Assembly (NCBI GenBank): GCA_949130495.1
Contig: OX422215.1
Location: 531,385,755-531,449,754 of the forward strand
Source: Sambucus nigra
Taxonomy: Eukaryota > Streptophyta > Magnoliopsida > Dipsacales > Adoxaceae
DNA length: 64,000 bases
Direction of reading: 5' to 3'
Part shown: positions 32,344 through 45,787 of the stretch, in pieces
Layout: each line of letters begins with the position of its first letter
Numbering within the stretch: the stretch's first letter is position 1
Program-made: the position numbers and the translations under genes
The notes under the pieces: model-generated
Told to the model about the DNA's origin: nothing
Databases searched by the model: none
The model's input: only the letters and a program-made list of their open reading frames with translations

Positions 32344-35285
32344 TGTAATACCCCGTATTTTTGTGATATTTATTTATGGGATTAATTGAATTAAATGCGT
32401 ATTAATTGGAAATTAATCCGGATAAAAATACTAGCAAGATGCGAGTTAGTATTTGATATTAATGAGTATATATGGCTATATATGAATATGGAATTATTGA
32501 TTTGTCGTGAGATAGAAATACGGCAATTTGGAAATCTTGTTGAGACGCGTGTGACAGTCGCGTCATGGAATATAATTATGATAATTAAAAAGAGAATTTT
32601 ATTTCTATAAACCGTATGGTCATTTTGAGTGCGCCAACGCGTCCAGAAGGGTCGAAATAGTTAGAAAACACTAGCTGGGGGTTTAGTTTGGGTCCCGGGG
32701 CATTTTTAGGCCATACCGGCAACGTATAAGGGTAGTTTGGTAATTTTAGAATTTTGGGATTTTTGATTAACGAATTTTAGGAATTTTAAATGGAAAATTA
32801 AAAGACCCACTAACCCATTACCAACCATTAACTGATTAGAGGGCTACGGGGGTTATTAGAATTAGCCCCAAAAGTTCCTAAGACAAAACCCTAGCCTCCA
32901 TTGCCACCATTAGAGAAGAAAGCTTGTAGAGAGAGAAGAGAGGAGAATTCTGCAAAGAGAGAGAGAGAGGAATTCATCAAATTCGTCATCAAATCCAGAA
33001 ATACACTTAAGGCAAGTGGTTTAATTTCGTTATTTTGCAAAGAATGTTTTCTCCATGTGTAGGAATTGTTAAAATCTTATTGTTCTTGGGAGTTAATGAA
33101 AAACCCATTTAAATTGGAAGTAGGAATTTCATTTTGATAAGTAATCGCATGTAGATTGGTATTTAGATGATTATTCTGATGATATTATAATTTGGATGAA
33201 ACAAAAACGGATTTAATTAGGCTCTTTGATGATTTATAAATTCTAGGGTTCATGTTCTTAAAAATTGGTGGAAAATATGAAGAGATTTGATAATTGAATG
33301 AGGTTAGAATGAATTAACCCCACAAATCATGTTAGTATATGACCTAAATATGTTTAGGAATGATTAGAGACTTTAAAAAATCGTTGGATTAATGTTTGGA
33401 TGAGATTTGAGGTGTAGAGAAGTTGGAAAAATGAGATTTGGAAAATCTGGGCTCGAATCTGGCCACTCGTTAGAAGACCTGCCCAGGTCGTTCGAACGAG
33501 CTCGTTCGAACGAGCTTCTAACGAGTTGACAGTTTGGGTTCTAACGAGAGGGATGTTCGTTCGAAGACTTTCGTTCGAACGAGATCTCGTTAGAAGGCCT
33601 AGTTCGTTCAAACGAACTCTCGTTCGAATAGCCTCGTTCGAACGAGACTTCTAACGAGTTGACAGTTTAGGCATTTTAGCCTGTTTTGATTTTGCATGTC
33701 CCGTAACTTTATTTAATGGTAGAGATAACCTTCCCTTGATGATAAATTGATATAGTAGGGAAATTTGAGATATAATGAGGAGCAAAACCTAGAAGTGTAG
33801 TTGAACCTAAGGGAAATTATGAAGTAGGACGTGAGTGTCTATTACGATGCGAGAACTATTGACAGCCTAAATTACTATATTAATCGGGAACATATAAATT
33901 GTGTAGCATTATATGTCGTTACGAGATTGAGAAGTGTACCACCAATATATTATGGTGATTTCTAAGATGTGTGCATACTTAGTATATGTATTGATTTTAT
34001 GTGTATGACATACCTACCATACTTGCTATCGCGGGAGGTTTACGTTCGCTTAGGGCCCTCTAATCCTTGTGTTGCCCAGATTTAGACTGGTACCTCGATG
34101 AACATAGGTCAGAGAAGGACTTATTGGGATGTTAATAAGTCTGCTGATCGTGGGAGCGCAGGTATGTGTGTGACCCATGTGATGTGACTGTGTTCGCCTC
34201 CATTATTTGTGATGTTGTTATCTGAGAACGATTCCTGAGAGATTCGAAATGCGTGATCCTTATGTACGTGATGTACCGGGATGGATAGCAGAGTATGTGT
34301 GTACCGCAGCTTAGTCTCGGGGTACTTGTATCGTATATTTATGACGTGAATAATATACACTTAATTAATGGGAACTTTCATGTTAATATTGTGAATATAA
34401 TTATGGTAATGTTTTGAGAAAACATAACAGGTTAATTGATAGTGAATTGTATTACTAATTGAGAATCCAAGTGTATGTAAAGCCCTCTATTTAAGTGATA
34501 ACGTTAGAATGTAATATGGGAATCGAGTAGTAAGGGGTAGAACTCATTATGGTTTGGTTAGATATGTATGTTATTGAGATGGGTACGGTACGTTAGGAGT
34601 GCACATATAGTCGAGAGGTGAGAAATTCATGTGAGTGCACGTCCTAACATGTATTTTGCATTTAATGTTTTAATGTTATTAAAACACTTGCTGTTTTTAA
34701 AATGATTTCCACTTTCGGTCTCTGACCCATTTGCTTTCAAATCTATTTTTGTAAAAACCATTTTTAGGTGCCCAGCCATAAGGACACCATGCTTAGGATC
34801 CTCATTCAGGTGACGAGCTGTAGCTGTTTGTGGAAGTTACAGGACTTTGCTTGTAGACGCTTCATCTGTCTTGATTCCATAATCAGTATTTATCAGTTGT
34901 AGGGAATGTCGCCCATTTCTTTAGAGACATTTCATTTATTTCAGTTATTCAGACTTATGGCATGTAATTAATTCAGGATTTAGACTTGTCATTTTACTTT
35001 CAGTTGTGGGATTGTTGTGAGGAGTTTTTCCTCCGGACTTATTATTATTTGTTGATTATTTCATTACTTCGTTGGTGAATGGATTATGTTGTTCTTCCAT
35101 TATTCTTTTATCGCATGTTAATCAGACTTAAATTAAAATTTGGCAACTTACTTTTTAAATACTAGGTGGTTAGTAATTATTAAAAATGTTTTCGACAGTG
35201 ATGTTATTAACTGAACCAACTTCGCATTTTGTATTGATTTAATAAAGGATTAGCTACCCGGTATTTAATTAGTCGGGGTGTCACA
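32344..35285 (+). repeat. 3' LTR of Tekay-A (2942 bp)
   Basis: Same ends and same internal order as 24544-27483. Here the box before the GA-rich leader reads AAACCCTAGCC, while the 5' copy has AAACTCTAGCC. Confidence 0.95.
33465..33664. repeat. CGTTCGAACG palindrome array in the Tekay-A 3' LTR
   Basis: Same layout as 25663-25862 with a few substitutions, several of which break a palindrome on one side (for example CGTTCAAACGAA at about 33605). Confidence 0.9.
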
Positions 35286-38200
35286 GAAAATTAATCATCA
35301 AATCTTCATCTATGCTCCTATTGGCCAAAATCTCAATAGGGATAGCTCGTCGGAGTCCAATTCTGGTAGTTGAGGCTAGCCGAGCAAGGGCATCAGCTCG
35401 GGCATTTTCCAACCTTGGGATTCTGTTCATCTGAATAGCTAGAAATTTTTCAATGACTTCCATCGCCTTGGATAAGTACCTTGTTGTTAATTATCCTTTT
35501 GCTCCATATAAATCCAGTGTTTGGTTCACCACCAGCTGAGAGTCACTGTGTGCCACAACTTTCTCGGCACTCAATGATTGGGCTAAACTTAAGCTCATAA
35601 TAAGAGCTTCATACTCTGCTTCATTATTTTAATCTTGGAATTAAAAACATACTGCATACTCAATATGAATACCATCAGGAGTGTTAAGTATTATACCTAC
35701 TCCACTATCGGTTAAATATGATGATCCATCAATATATAAGTTCCATATTGGGGCGTTATTGTCAAACGCTTGGTCTGTCAAACTCCCATAGTGGAATATT
35801 TTTCCCTTCACTTCTTCATACTTCCAGGTCATCTCCTGTGTTCGGGAAGAGGAATCCGGTATGTCGTCACCGCTTCTTTTGAAGAAAGTTCTTCGGGGGA
35901 TTTCTTGTTAACATCACTTCCTCCTGATTCTTGTCTTGCCTATTTACTTTATTGCTCAGGGACCTAAGAGTAAGTGAAATACTCTATGAAATCTGCCACT
36001 GCTTGGCCTTTCAAATAAGACCTTGGTTCATATATTGTATCATACTCCCCTAATTCCACAACCCAGTACATTAATCTACCAGATTTCTCCGTTTATGCAA
36101 ATCCTGCCTTAGAGGCATATCAGTGTAAACTACGATTGTATGGGCTTGGAAATAAGGTTTCATACATTTAGATGCTTCAATTAGTGATAAAGCCAATTTC
36201 TCCAAATGAGGGTACCTAATTTATGCTTCTCAAAAGCCTTACTGGCATAGTAGATGGATTTTTAACTCGATTTTCTTCTCAGATCAATGCAGAACTTACT
36301 AGCGATTCAGAAACAACTAAGTACAGGTAAAAAATTTCACCTATGATTGGTCGGGAGAGTGATGGAGGTGACCCCAAATAGTTTTTTAATTCCACAAAAG
36401 CTTTTTCACATTCTTCGTTCCATTCAAAAATCTTTCTGAGCACCTTAATGAACGCCAGGCACCTATTTGTAGCTCGGGACATAAATTTGTTCAATGCTAC
36501 TACTTATCCAGTCAGTCTTTGCTGTTCCTTCTTGCAGGTTGGGGATAGCATTTAAATTAATGCCTTAATCTTATCTGGATTTGATTCAATTCCCCTTTGA
36601 TTTACTATATACCCGAGGATCATTCCTTCTTGCACTCCTAAAACGTACTTGGTCAGATTCAATCTTATCTGGTGTTTCTCAAGTTAATCAAAAATCTGGC
36701 TAAGGTCGGCAATGTGATCAGACACCTTTTTTCTTTTTGTAAGCATATCATCCACTCAGATTTCCATATTCTTGCATATTTTCTCCTCAAACACCTTATT
36801 AACCAGCCTCTGATATGTAGCACCTACGTTTTTCAAACCAAAAGGCATAACATTATAACAATATCTTCCTCGGGGAGTGATAAAATAAGTGATTTCCATG
36901 TCCTTGTGCTTCATTTTTATCTGGTTATAACCAGAATAAGCATTCATAAAATTGTGTAATTCATGTCCTGACGTTACATCCACGAGCTGATTTATTCGGG
37001 GCAAAGGAAAATGATCCTTTGGGCATGCTTTAGTTAAATCTGTGAAATCTACACACATCCTCCACTTGTTTTTTTTCTTTTTTTACCATAACTACATTAG
37101 CCAACCCGTCTAGATATTTGACTTCATTAATAAAAGCTTCTTTCTGAAGCTTTTCAACTTCTTCCTTGGTTCTTCTCGGGGTTGAACACTCTTCATCATT
37201 ACTTTACTAGTTTAACTTCTTTATTTATGTTAAGCTCACGGCAAAGAAAATTGGTATCTATCCCAGGCATATCTTCATGACTCCAGGCAAACACATGATA
37301 TTTCTGTTTAAGGAATCTCATGAGCCCCTATTTAAGAACAGGATCCAATGTTGTCCCTATTTGAGTGATGTGCTCTGATTTGTCATCATCTAACACAATG
37401 CTTTCAGTTGCTTCCATAATTTGTCCCTTTACCAGCCTGTTTCCTCCCTTGGGTCTAAGGTTTGAACTTCAAATTATTCATCAAGCTCAGGAGTATCCAC
37501 TTGGTAGGTAGTGGTTTTCTTCTTTATTTCTTCCAAGTCTTCTTTCTCGATAGAAGAGTAGTAATATTTTCGAGCTACTTTCTGATCACCTTTCACAATT
37601 CCAATACCAAAGTTAAAAGGGAATTTTAGACACTGATGAACAATGGATGGTACTTCCTAGAACTTCTTTAGCCCTACTCTTCCCATGATTATATTGTAAG
37701 CCGAATGGACATTTTTATCCATTACAAACAAATGGATCTTCTCTATTCGGCTAGCTGTCCATGTGACAATCATCACTTCCATCTTAATGGTTCAAAAAGG
37801 AAATACTTTCTCACTTGCAAAGCCTATTAGTGATCAATTATAGGGTTCTAATTGGCTGAGTTTAAAATCCAAGTTACTGAAACAAGGACAGAAGATGATA
37901 TCCGCCGAGCTGACATTATCTATAAGTGCTCTAGAGACAATGATTTCTTCCTTTTTAATTTTGATTACTAATGGATATTTGTGAGGACACAGTACTCCTG
38001 AAAGATCATTTTAGAGAAACCAATTACTAGTTTATCTTTGGTAAACTTCCTTGGTCGATCTTCCTCGACAAGGTTGATCCTTTGTATGTACAAGCAAGCT
38101 TGTTCCTCATTGAGGTAAGATTTTTTCTCCGTTGTATGATATCCTCCTCCTGTATCTCCACCTATAATCATTTGGCAATCATAAGAACCAAAATTGATAC

Positions 38201-38366
38201 AGAATACCTCATGTTCTGGTTATCGGTTTTTTTTAGGGAGATCAAGATCATCATCCTAGTCATCTTCATAAGTTCTTTTCTTCTCCTCTCTAGTCTTGCA
38301 AGGAGATTTTGATCTTCGCTGAATTCCTTCATTGTTCTGATGATCAACATACTAATTTAGCTTTCC
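35286..38366 (-). pseudogene. Tat pol: protease, reverse transcriptase, RNase H
   Basis: Minus strand, many stops and shifts. Protease region near 37930-37880: the catalytic triplet reads D-N-V before S-S-A-D instead of D-T-G, so the site is lost. Reverse transcriptase at 37058-36280: the VDF, FPLPRI, YSGYNQI and MPFGLKN blocks are clear. The active site reads stop-V-D-D because the Tyr codon is a TAG (about 36756). RNase H follows at 35832-35640 (the IDGSS block) and 35463-35286, with LARLAS, then stops at the Tekay-A junction. The integrase continues at 24540. A frameshift separates this frame from gag. Confidence 0.8.
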
Positions 38367-39881
38367 TCATCGATTAAGAGTTTCAATCTCATTTTGAAGA
38401 GCTATGCAACGTTCTGTCGTGTGACCATGATCTCTGTGGAATTCGTAATACTTAGTTTTATCTCTCTTAATTGGGGAACTTCTCAACTTATTAGACCAAC
38501 GCACATCTTTATTATGCTTGATTTCTTCCAAAACATGGTGAATTCCCATGGTTAATAGAGTATAGTCGTTGTACTTCTTGAGTCGCTCCAAAACTACTTT
38601 TTGTTTTAATTTCTTATGTTCTTCGAGGTCTTTATGATCCTTCTTATCATTTTTGCCATCAACTTTTGTGCTCGAGCTACGCTTGGCTGCCATTGCTTCC
38701 TCGGCATTCATGATCTTTTCTACTTTAACCATCAATTTTGCCATTATCTTCGGAGGATCCTTGGAAAGAGTGTAATACAACTTTTTTGGGAGCAATCCAC
38801 TTATGAGGGAGGTTATTGTCATCTTCTCCTCGTAATCTATGACTTCTAGTTTCTTGTTATTAAAACGAGTAATGTAATCTTTGGTGCTTTCTCCTTCTTA
38901 CTGTCTCACACTAAGTAAATGTGCCACACTTTTCACAAGATTTTCTCCAAAGAAAAAGTTGTTAATGAATAGCTCAGCTAGCTGGTTGAAGCTATAAATT
39001 TATCCCCGAAAAATACCCTTATACCAGATTTGGGCAGATCTAATAATGGTTCCAGAAAATTCTCTACATCTCATTTCATCGGAGACAACATAAATATCAA
39101 CAGTTGCTTGATATTGTTCTATGTGGAGAACTGGATCAATTTTTCCATCATATTTGGTTGTTACTACTAGAGCCTTGAACTTTGCTGGAGTAGGGAAATC
39201 CATAATTTCCTGCACAAACGAAGACCCTTTTACAAAACTTCTTTGTAGTGGGTTTCTTGTCTTTGCAATTTCCCCTAATCTATTTTCCAATCTTTGTATG
39301 GAGCCTTTCCATGCATCATTAGCAGCACCGGATTTATGTGTTGCAACTTTATTAGTTATTGAGCCTTCTTCCTGAAGTCATTGCTCAGTCCGAGTAGTAG
39401 TTCATTCGGCATTTGACCTAGATTGGGTTGTATTTTCCCTTTGATCAGATGGTCATCGGGTGTTACTTGACATTGCCCTAGGAACATTTATGTTCCCCCT
39501 GGGTCCCAAACAATGGAAGGGAGAAGCACAACTTAATCTCTCTAAGGAACTTGGCCTCTCTCTAGAATAAGATTGAGTGCGGAAAGATTCTGATGTCCTG
39601 AGTAATGAATTTGACCATACATGGTAGGAGACATCTCTTGTTGTCATTGAGTGGTCACGTCGACCACCTCTTGGTGGGGGTGGGGGCATATTTACTTGAG
39701 CAGATAGAAAAGGTGCCCCGTCTTGAAGAGTTTGTACAAGTTTCCTCATACTATCTTGCATAGCCTCTTGGCTTCTTACAAGACTAGCTAGAATCCCAGT
39801 TAAATCATTTGCAGATGGAGGAGCCGAAGGAGAAGGCGGAATGCCTTCGTTCCTGAGAATTGATTCAGGAATATCATCAAT
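38367..39881 (-). pseudogene. gag: Tat gag, broken
   Basis: One minus-strand frame from 39881 (an ATT where the extra copy at 18221 has ATG) down to a stop before 38367, with about five internal stops. N-terminal region with PPSANDLTGIL. The Retrotrans_gag domain lies around 39220-38900, with PAKFKA, YDG and the W-Y-K-G end of the helix. A lysine-rich region follows. The knuckle C-x2-H-x4-H-x4-C typical of Tat elements is at about 38455-38410, but its first Cys is replaced by Tyr (the segment reads YYEFHRDHGHTTERC). Confidence 0.8.
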
Positions 39882-39924
39882 TTAGATGTTTGATTGAGTG
39901 AGATCGATTAGAAATATCCTCTTT

Positions 39925-39946
39925 CCCACAGACAGTGCCAATCTAT
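39925..39946 (-). promoter_or_regulatory. Primer-binding region of the Tat element
   Basis: Five bases inside the right LTR the minus strand reads TTGGCACTGTCTGTGGGA. The extra copy (18265-18286) has TTGTCACAGTCTGTGGGA. It is close to the TGGCGCYGTCTGTGGGRA-type sites of plant Ty3 elements; I cannot name the tRNA with certainty. Confidence 0.5.
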
Positions 39947-40389
39947 TGATGCAAAAAACTAGACTAGGCTAATAAATTGATCACAGATAAACAGAAATAA
40001 AAGAGACAAGATCTTTTTAAAGTGGTTGGGCTTAAGGAAAGAGCTTAGGTCCACTGTTGTCTATTTCTTTGGGATTGGTAAATTGCCTCTCTTTTCGTGT
40101 CCCTTAGATATAGGGTTCACAATCTATTTATAGCCCCCAGGGGGTGTACAAGAGCTAGAATATCAAAGAATGAAATGTCTTTATATCATAAACATTTACA
40201 TCTGTAAAATCATTTATGTATACAACTGTTGATGTTTTCCCGTCATCATTGGTTGTTGTTCCTGGTGTTGGTCGGCATCCCTAGAGTTGGTCAGCATTTC
40301 ATCCTTGTTGACTAGGATTAATCTTCTACTGTACACCACATGTCAGTATCCGAATGGTCCACGTAGATGAATATTTTTTGGTATCAACG
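39947..40389 (-). repeat. Right (5') LTR of the Tat element, 443 bp
   Basis: Homologous to 18287-18729. The last base has changed from A to G (AACG for AACA). Minus-strand TATAAATA is at 40125-40132. Beyond it lies gag of X2, so Tat is inserted in X2. Confidence 0.85.
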
Positions 40390-40637
40390 GTCACAAAGAT
40401 GCAATGGGATGATAGAAGCTTTAGCGTTGGTTTGTAAGACACATTTAAAGTGTTTACCCTTTTTGGCTTTAGTATCCACATAATCTTGGGCATACCGAGA
40501 CAGTTCTTTAAACTTAGCCCATATTGTGCTATCATCATTTATTGTTGTTGCAAACCTAGGAATTTAACAGTCGTCTGATTTCTTACTGATTTGAAAAAGT
40601 ATTTTTTTAAGAAAATCTACTCAAACAGATTTCAAGT
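40390..40637 (-). pseudogene. X2 gag, middle part
   Basis: On the minus strand, allowing one shift, it encodes the FKELSRYAQDYVDT block and the following LQ...A, which correspond to the later helices of Retrotrans_gag in Ty3 elements. It continues the gag begun at 47523 and is cut by the Tat LTR at 40389. Confidence 0.6.
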
Positions 40638-41927
40638 TAAAAACTCCCCTCCCTTACAGTGTGTGTGCTTAGGCAAAGATGATCTAAATAAACAAACTTC
40701 TATTTTTTTATTTTTATATTTTAATGATTGAAACTTTAACCTTGTAAAAACATTGCACCAATTTTAAATAATTTATTGTGAAAAGATGATTTACTTAATT
40801 CTATCCTTTAACCTAAAACATTCATATAAATGATAAGCAGATAAAATATAAAATCATCTACAATATGTCGATGTACGAGAAAAAGTACAAAGGTAAAAAA
40901 TCTTGGACGGCCCAGCTAAATAGATCACTATGATGCGGAATTATAAAAGGTTGATAGTAGGCTTACTCAATGACTCGATCCCCATAGGCATTAACACTCT
41001 TCAATCTTTGACTGCTCCTCCATAGTGCAACGGAGGAGTCCACCCACACAAATTGTCAGAACGAACGAGTCCACGCACATCTTAATATACACCGATGAGG
41101 CTCAACAACCGTCTACACCATAAATAGAATGCATGGAGTCCACCGCACAAAACAAGATGGCTCAAGATGAAGAGAAACAAACTTTGTTGCCCAACCTCAA
41201 GATTTCAAAACATGTGAATATGAAGAACTTGGATCTTTAAACTCAAAGGGTGAAACAAAGGTTTTGGAACTTTAGTAAATAGATAGGAAAACTTTTTTTC
41301 ACAAAAAATTCTTGAAAAATCTAGTTTAACATGCCTTAAATAGTAAAAACACGAATTTCAAGGCGATCACTTTGTTCGAATGAAAACATAAAGTCGTTCG
41401 AACGAAAATATTATGTTCATTCTAATGACATTAACTCCCATTTAAACAACAATAGAGTTTCATTTAAATAGGCTTATAACGATGTTCCAATGTTACTATT
41501 CTGCAAAACAGTGGACTCTCATTTGATTATTGTTGGAAGTTCATTCCAACGCGATTCTAATTTCATTCGAACGAGATCAATACTCATTCTAAGGAGTACA
41601 AAGTTAAAAATATATTTATTTAACGAAAACATTTAAAAATTGTTCCAAATGATTTTGAGTTGAAAAATAAACACCCATAAAAATATTCAAGGACTCATAG
41701 TCAATATGAAATTATACATGTGATATCCTCGATAAACGTGAAAATAAGCATGGCACGATAAACTCGGCATGATGTATCTAACTTCAAAACTTGGCCGCTA
41801 CGTCTTCATCAAACACGTCTTCGGCTTATGGGATCAACAACATAAAGCCTAACTTATGACTCAAATGTTCTGTCTGGAATAATGGCAATTACATACAAAT
41901 TGACTCAATTGGAAATTTGTCCTTATA
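40638..41927 (-). repeat. Left (3') LTR of the gag-only copia element
   Basis: On the minus strand it starts TATAAGGACAAATTTCC (right copy TGTAAGG...) and ends GGGAGTTTTTA (right copy GGGAGTTTTCA), so both terminal dinucleotides have mutated here. It contains TTCGAA palindromes at 41375-41605. Confidence 0.8.
41370..41605. repeat. CGTTCGAACG-type motifs in the left copia LTR
   Basis: Includes GTCGTTCGAACGA at 41393-41405, TTGTTCGAATGA at 41372 and CATTCGAACGAGAT at about 41564, with CATTCTAA and CTTATAACGAT between them. It is a decayed version of the cluster at 46560-46800. Confidence 0.7.
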
Positions 41928-41942
41928 AATCTCCCCCTTTGG
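41928..41942 (-). promoter_or_regulatory. Polypurine tract of the gag-only copia element
   Basis: On the minus strand CCAAAGGGGGAGATT stands directly before the LTR start. It is the usual form in plant copia elements. Confidence 0.75.
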
Positions 41943-43839
41943 CTATTCCAAGACAAAACCAAAATAAAAATCCTATGGATTGTCAAGATCTCTAACAATA
42001 CTCATTCCCCAACCCCCAAAAGGAAAAAAATATAGACGCTCGAAAAAGACACAAACTTAGAGTAGTTTTTGTTTGCTTGAAAATTTTGTCGCATTGTTGT
42101 AAACATATAAACCTGCACACTTGGACACACCTTTCAAATGAAAAGAGAATATAACAAGTATAAATTCACAAATTAATAAAAATATACAATGTCTAAAATA
42201 ATCTCAACCTAAATAAGATGCCTTCCCCCTAAGATTAAGATATCCTAATCGTGCAAGGAAAATATACCATTTCTCCCCCTTTGTTAGAGAATAGACAAAG
42301 CAAGATAGCATAAAAAATTTACTCCCCTATAAAACCAAATCTCTCCTTAAATATGTGATCATAAGATACCAATTTTAAACATAGGGAGAAGGGAATAAAG
42401 CCTGCGATGGTGTGAAGTGCAAAAAACTCACAACATAGAAACTCAAGCACACATAATCCAAACTAAGATGAACAATATCAGCATCAACTCATAAGGGTAC
42501 TAACTTGAATAAGAAATGAAGTTTAATACAAATTTGAAACTACAAGAATGAGATATTGAATTTCAAACCAAATAAAGAGAGATATTAATATGATCATAAA
42601 TTATGCCAAATAAAATCAAACAATAAGGCATATGGAAAACAAGAACTAAATGCAAACCGCAAGGGCTCAAAACATGATACATTTATAATTTATGAAAAAA
42701 ATACTAATGATATCCCGACATATATATAGGTATAAACAACCACAAAACTCATAAGCTTTACATATTAGCATGGTATCAATGTGTCCAAGCATGTGGGATG
42801 GAATGAATGGGCGTAAGCTAGATACAAATAAATTATGACCCAAGTAGTCAAAATATGTTCAAGAAGTTCTAATTGACCGCAAAACCTTATCAAACTAAGA
42901 TTTAGCCTCAAGTGACAAGATAAAGTGAACTTAATGAACAAGCAATCACAATGGACACAAACCTAGGATACTGATGATTCTACAAATCAATAGCATCATG
43001 AAAAAATAAGCATAACTGGATTCATTATGCAAACCCATTGATCTTCCACTAAACACCCTCAAAAAATAAACATATATCTTATATTCTTTTCTTTTCTATT
43101 CTCAATTCTTTTGAAGATATAGCTTTTGGAAGCTCAAATAAACTTAACTTGCTGGCCTTTGGCAATTTTTCTATTTTTTGCCTTTAATCTTTTCATTAGG
43201 CTCGTGCCAATGGTGGCTTTCTCGTAAAGGAGATTTAATCCTTTCGTAGCCCTTTCATCTGCACACTCATATTTTTCAACACTAATAAAAAAACTTACGG
43301 GTAACGGTTCTTACATGCACAAATTCCCCATAGCCATAAAATATGTCGATGATGAGATTGATGGGAGAACATCTCACAAATCTTACATATACATGTGAAG
43401 TTAACGTTCAAAAATCTCGTGCATGTGTGTGGAGGCATATACAAAGTCAAATCTATTAAGCAAATCAAGTTCGAAATAATTCCATGCAAGCATAAATAAG
43501 AACAATCTAAGTATCAACAATCATAACCAAATGTCTTAGCCACATGCAAAGTTTGGAATGAATTGGATTTAAACACATCAATATGATATACCAAATGTGT
43601 ATAACTAAAATAGATAAAAACCAAAAATATTTTTGAGTTTTTCTAAAAAATTTCAAAATAAAATACCAATTTTTGAGAACAATCTAACTCATAAGATAAA
43701 CAAAATCTTTTTGTATTTTTTCAATATGATTAAGTAAAAGTAAATTCAAAATTAAAAAGATATACATGTCATAAAATAAGTAAACATATATCAGGAAGAA
43801 AAAATCAGAGTATGACAAACAAGATAACAAAACTAACCA
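41943..43839. other. AT-rich interior of the gag-only copia element, no coding
   Basis: 1.9 kb without a credible ORF on either strand and without reverse transcriptase, RNase H or integrase motifs. It is purine-rich on the + strand. A block at 43150-43290 (CTCGTGCCAATGGTGGC, then CACATGTATAT-like words) shows nothing I recognise. Confidence 0.6.
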
Positions 43840-45745
43840 TTAGATATAGCATGGGAAGAATCATGTGCAAGTAAATGAGAATCAACTAGTCTAATATGTA
43901 AAGCTTCCAAGTCAGATTTCCTAACCCAAGTAGGTGTAACATAATGCTTAAGGGATTTGGGAACCATGGTGATTCTATTCTTAGACTTTCTAAGGTCGTT
44001 TTTAATATCAAAACAAAACTTACGAAGGTGACCTTTCCTATCACAATGAGTGCAAGTGAAAACACGGCGAGGGTCATTACCTAAGGGTTGATTTTCCTAA
44101 CATTCCCAGTCGACTCTCTCAAACACATGGTTATGGCTTTGGTAGCAGAGGCACTATGATCATCGAAGCCAATTCCACACTTGTCATCTTTGATTGGGAC
44201 GATGCGTAACGTTTTATCCAACTTTTTCGACCTAGACTCCAAAACAAATTTGACACGTTTGAATCTCTCAATCTATCCTCAAGCTCAACTATCATCTACT
44301 CGACTAAATACCTAGACTCCTCAAACTTTAAAAGCTCTTTCTTCTTAGCCTCCGTTAAACCACGAAGACTATATCTCTCACCCAAAATGTACTCTATCTT
44401 CTCTCAAAGAGTCCTCTCACGTGCTCTAAGATCCTCAACCAAAACACTATCATCATTCACTATGTCATGTTCTTTCAACTTAGCTTCCAACTTCAAGTTA
44501 ACCTTCTTTACCTTTAAAGTTTTCACATACAATTCATGAAACATAACTTGGAGTTCACTCTCCACTTCCTCTTCTTCATTCTTGTTCTCATCTTCACTTT
44601 TTCTAATATCACTCACTTGGGGTCCACAAATTATGGCCTTGAAAGTGTCATCTAAAGAAATATCTTCATGGAAATATTTCTCGTCAAAGATCAGATGAAT
44701 AGCCATGAATGGGGTGAAGTTGTGCTCAATGGGGGAGTCGTTTACCATTTTCTAATTACTATCACTAAGGGTGGCATTAAATGATATCGGTTTCTTTCTG
44801 TCCTTCCTTATTTTAGTGGGGCACTCAGTTACCCTATGGCCATATCCCTCACAAACACAACATCTTTCCAACTTATCCCTCTTAAAATTATCATTATAGT
44901 TTTATGGAAGTGATCAGCCTTATTGTGCTTATTTTTCTCAAACCTTTTTGCATCTTTCAATTTCTTTTTGAATTTGAGAAATTTATTGAATCTCTTTACC
45001 AAAATGGCCAAATCCTCTGACTCGGTGTCAAATTTATCATTCGAAATAGGTGTTTCCTCCTTTCGGTCTTTCAAATCAATGCTCTTTTCTTTCTTCATCA
45101 CATTCTTGAAGGTAAACATATCAAGCTCATAAGTTTGTAAGTCAGCTACAAGAGCTTTAATTTTCATAGAGTCAGGAGTACCCAAAGAATTTAAAATGGT
45201 CAACTTTGGATTAAATATTTTAGGCTAAGACCAAAATATTTTCTTGATTACTCGGTTGTTGGGTATCTTCTCTCCTAAGTTAAAAGACGAGTTGATAATG
45301 TCGGATAATCTAGCATAGAACTCATCCAAGGTGTCACTCTTCAACATTTTAATCGTTTCAAATTAAGTGGTGAGGTTTTGGATTTTGGAAGCCTTAACAA
45401 CACTAGGTTCATCATGGGTGAGTTAGAGTATGTCCTAAGCCTCTTTATATGTTTCACAAGTCATAATACAGCGGAATTCCTCCGGGGTGACAGAAAAAAT
45501 AGGGCATTTAAACCTCGATAGTTAAATTTTTCTAACATATTGTAGGCCTCAATCCATTATCCTACGAGTTTTAAATTAATTTCCTCTCCATCTCTCATGA
45601 TATGTGGAGACCACACTTTAACGAAAACTAACCACACCCATTCATCTATAACCTTAAGAGCTGATTTCATACGCATTCTCTAGTATGCGTAGTTCGACCC
45701 ATCAAACATCGGGGTTCTAATATCATCAAAACTTCCAAAATTCAT
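43840..45745 (-). pseudogene. gag: Copia-type gag with two zinc knuckles, broken
   Basis: Minus strand, from the ATG at 45745. The N-terminal copia gag block (PMFDGSNYAY, MKSALKVIDEWVW) is followed by the UBN2-like helical region to about 45180, with several stops and shifts. A first intact knuckle C-x2-C-x4-H-x4-C is at about 44862-44818 (EGYGHRVTEC). A long charged Glu/Lys helix follows (44748-44404). A second intact knuckle is at about 44065-44020 (CDRKGHLRKFC). In complete copia elements the second knuckle is followed by protease and integrase; here the similarity ends near 43850. Confidence 0.75.
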
Positions 45746-45787
45746 GCCTATAAATACGATATAAAAACACAAAAACCAAGTGTTCAA

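Larger units (their letters stand above)
24544..35285 (+). mobile_element. Complete Tekay-type chromovirus (Tekay-A) inserted in the Tat pol
   Basis: A 10.7-kb element with LTRs of 2940 and 2942 bp, an initiator-Met primer site, one long gag-pol frame ending in a chromodomain, and a polypurine tract. It sits between the RNase H and integrase parts of the Tat element, whose reading frame continues across the insertion when it is ignored. The flanking bases TAAAA (24539-24543) and GAAAA (35286-35290) are a target duplication with one mismatch. Gag-pol is interrupted by eight stops and no frameshift. Confidence 0.95.
18036..40389 (-). mobile_element. Tat-lineage Ty3 retrotransposon on the minus strand, split by Tekay-A
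   Basis: On the minus strand, from right to left, the order is: LTR (40389-39947), primer region, gag (39881-38367), protease and reverse transcriptase (to about 36280), RNase H (to 35286), then Tekay-A, then integrase (24540-23290), an antisense gene on the + strand (19074-22410), a polypurine tract and the second LTR (18729-18287). Past that LTR a further 250 bp of gag start is attached (18286-18036). The gag knuckle, the short LTRs and the antisense gene between integrase and the 3' LTR are Tat features. The right boundary lies in the gag of X2. The left boundary is not a clean end. Confidence 0.85.
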
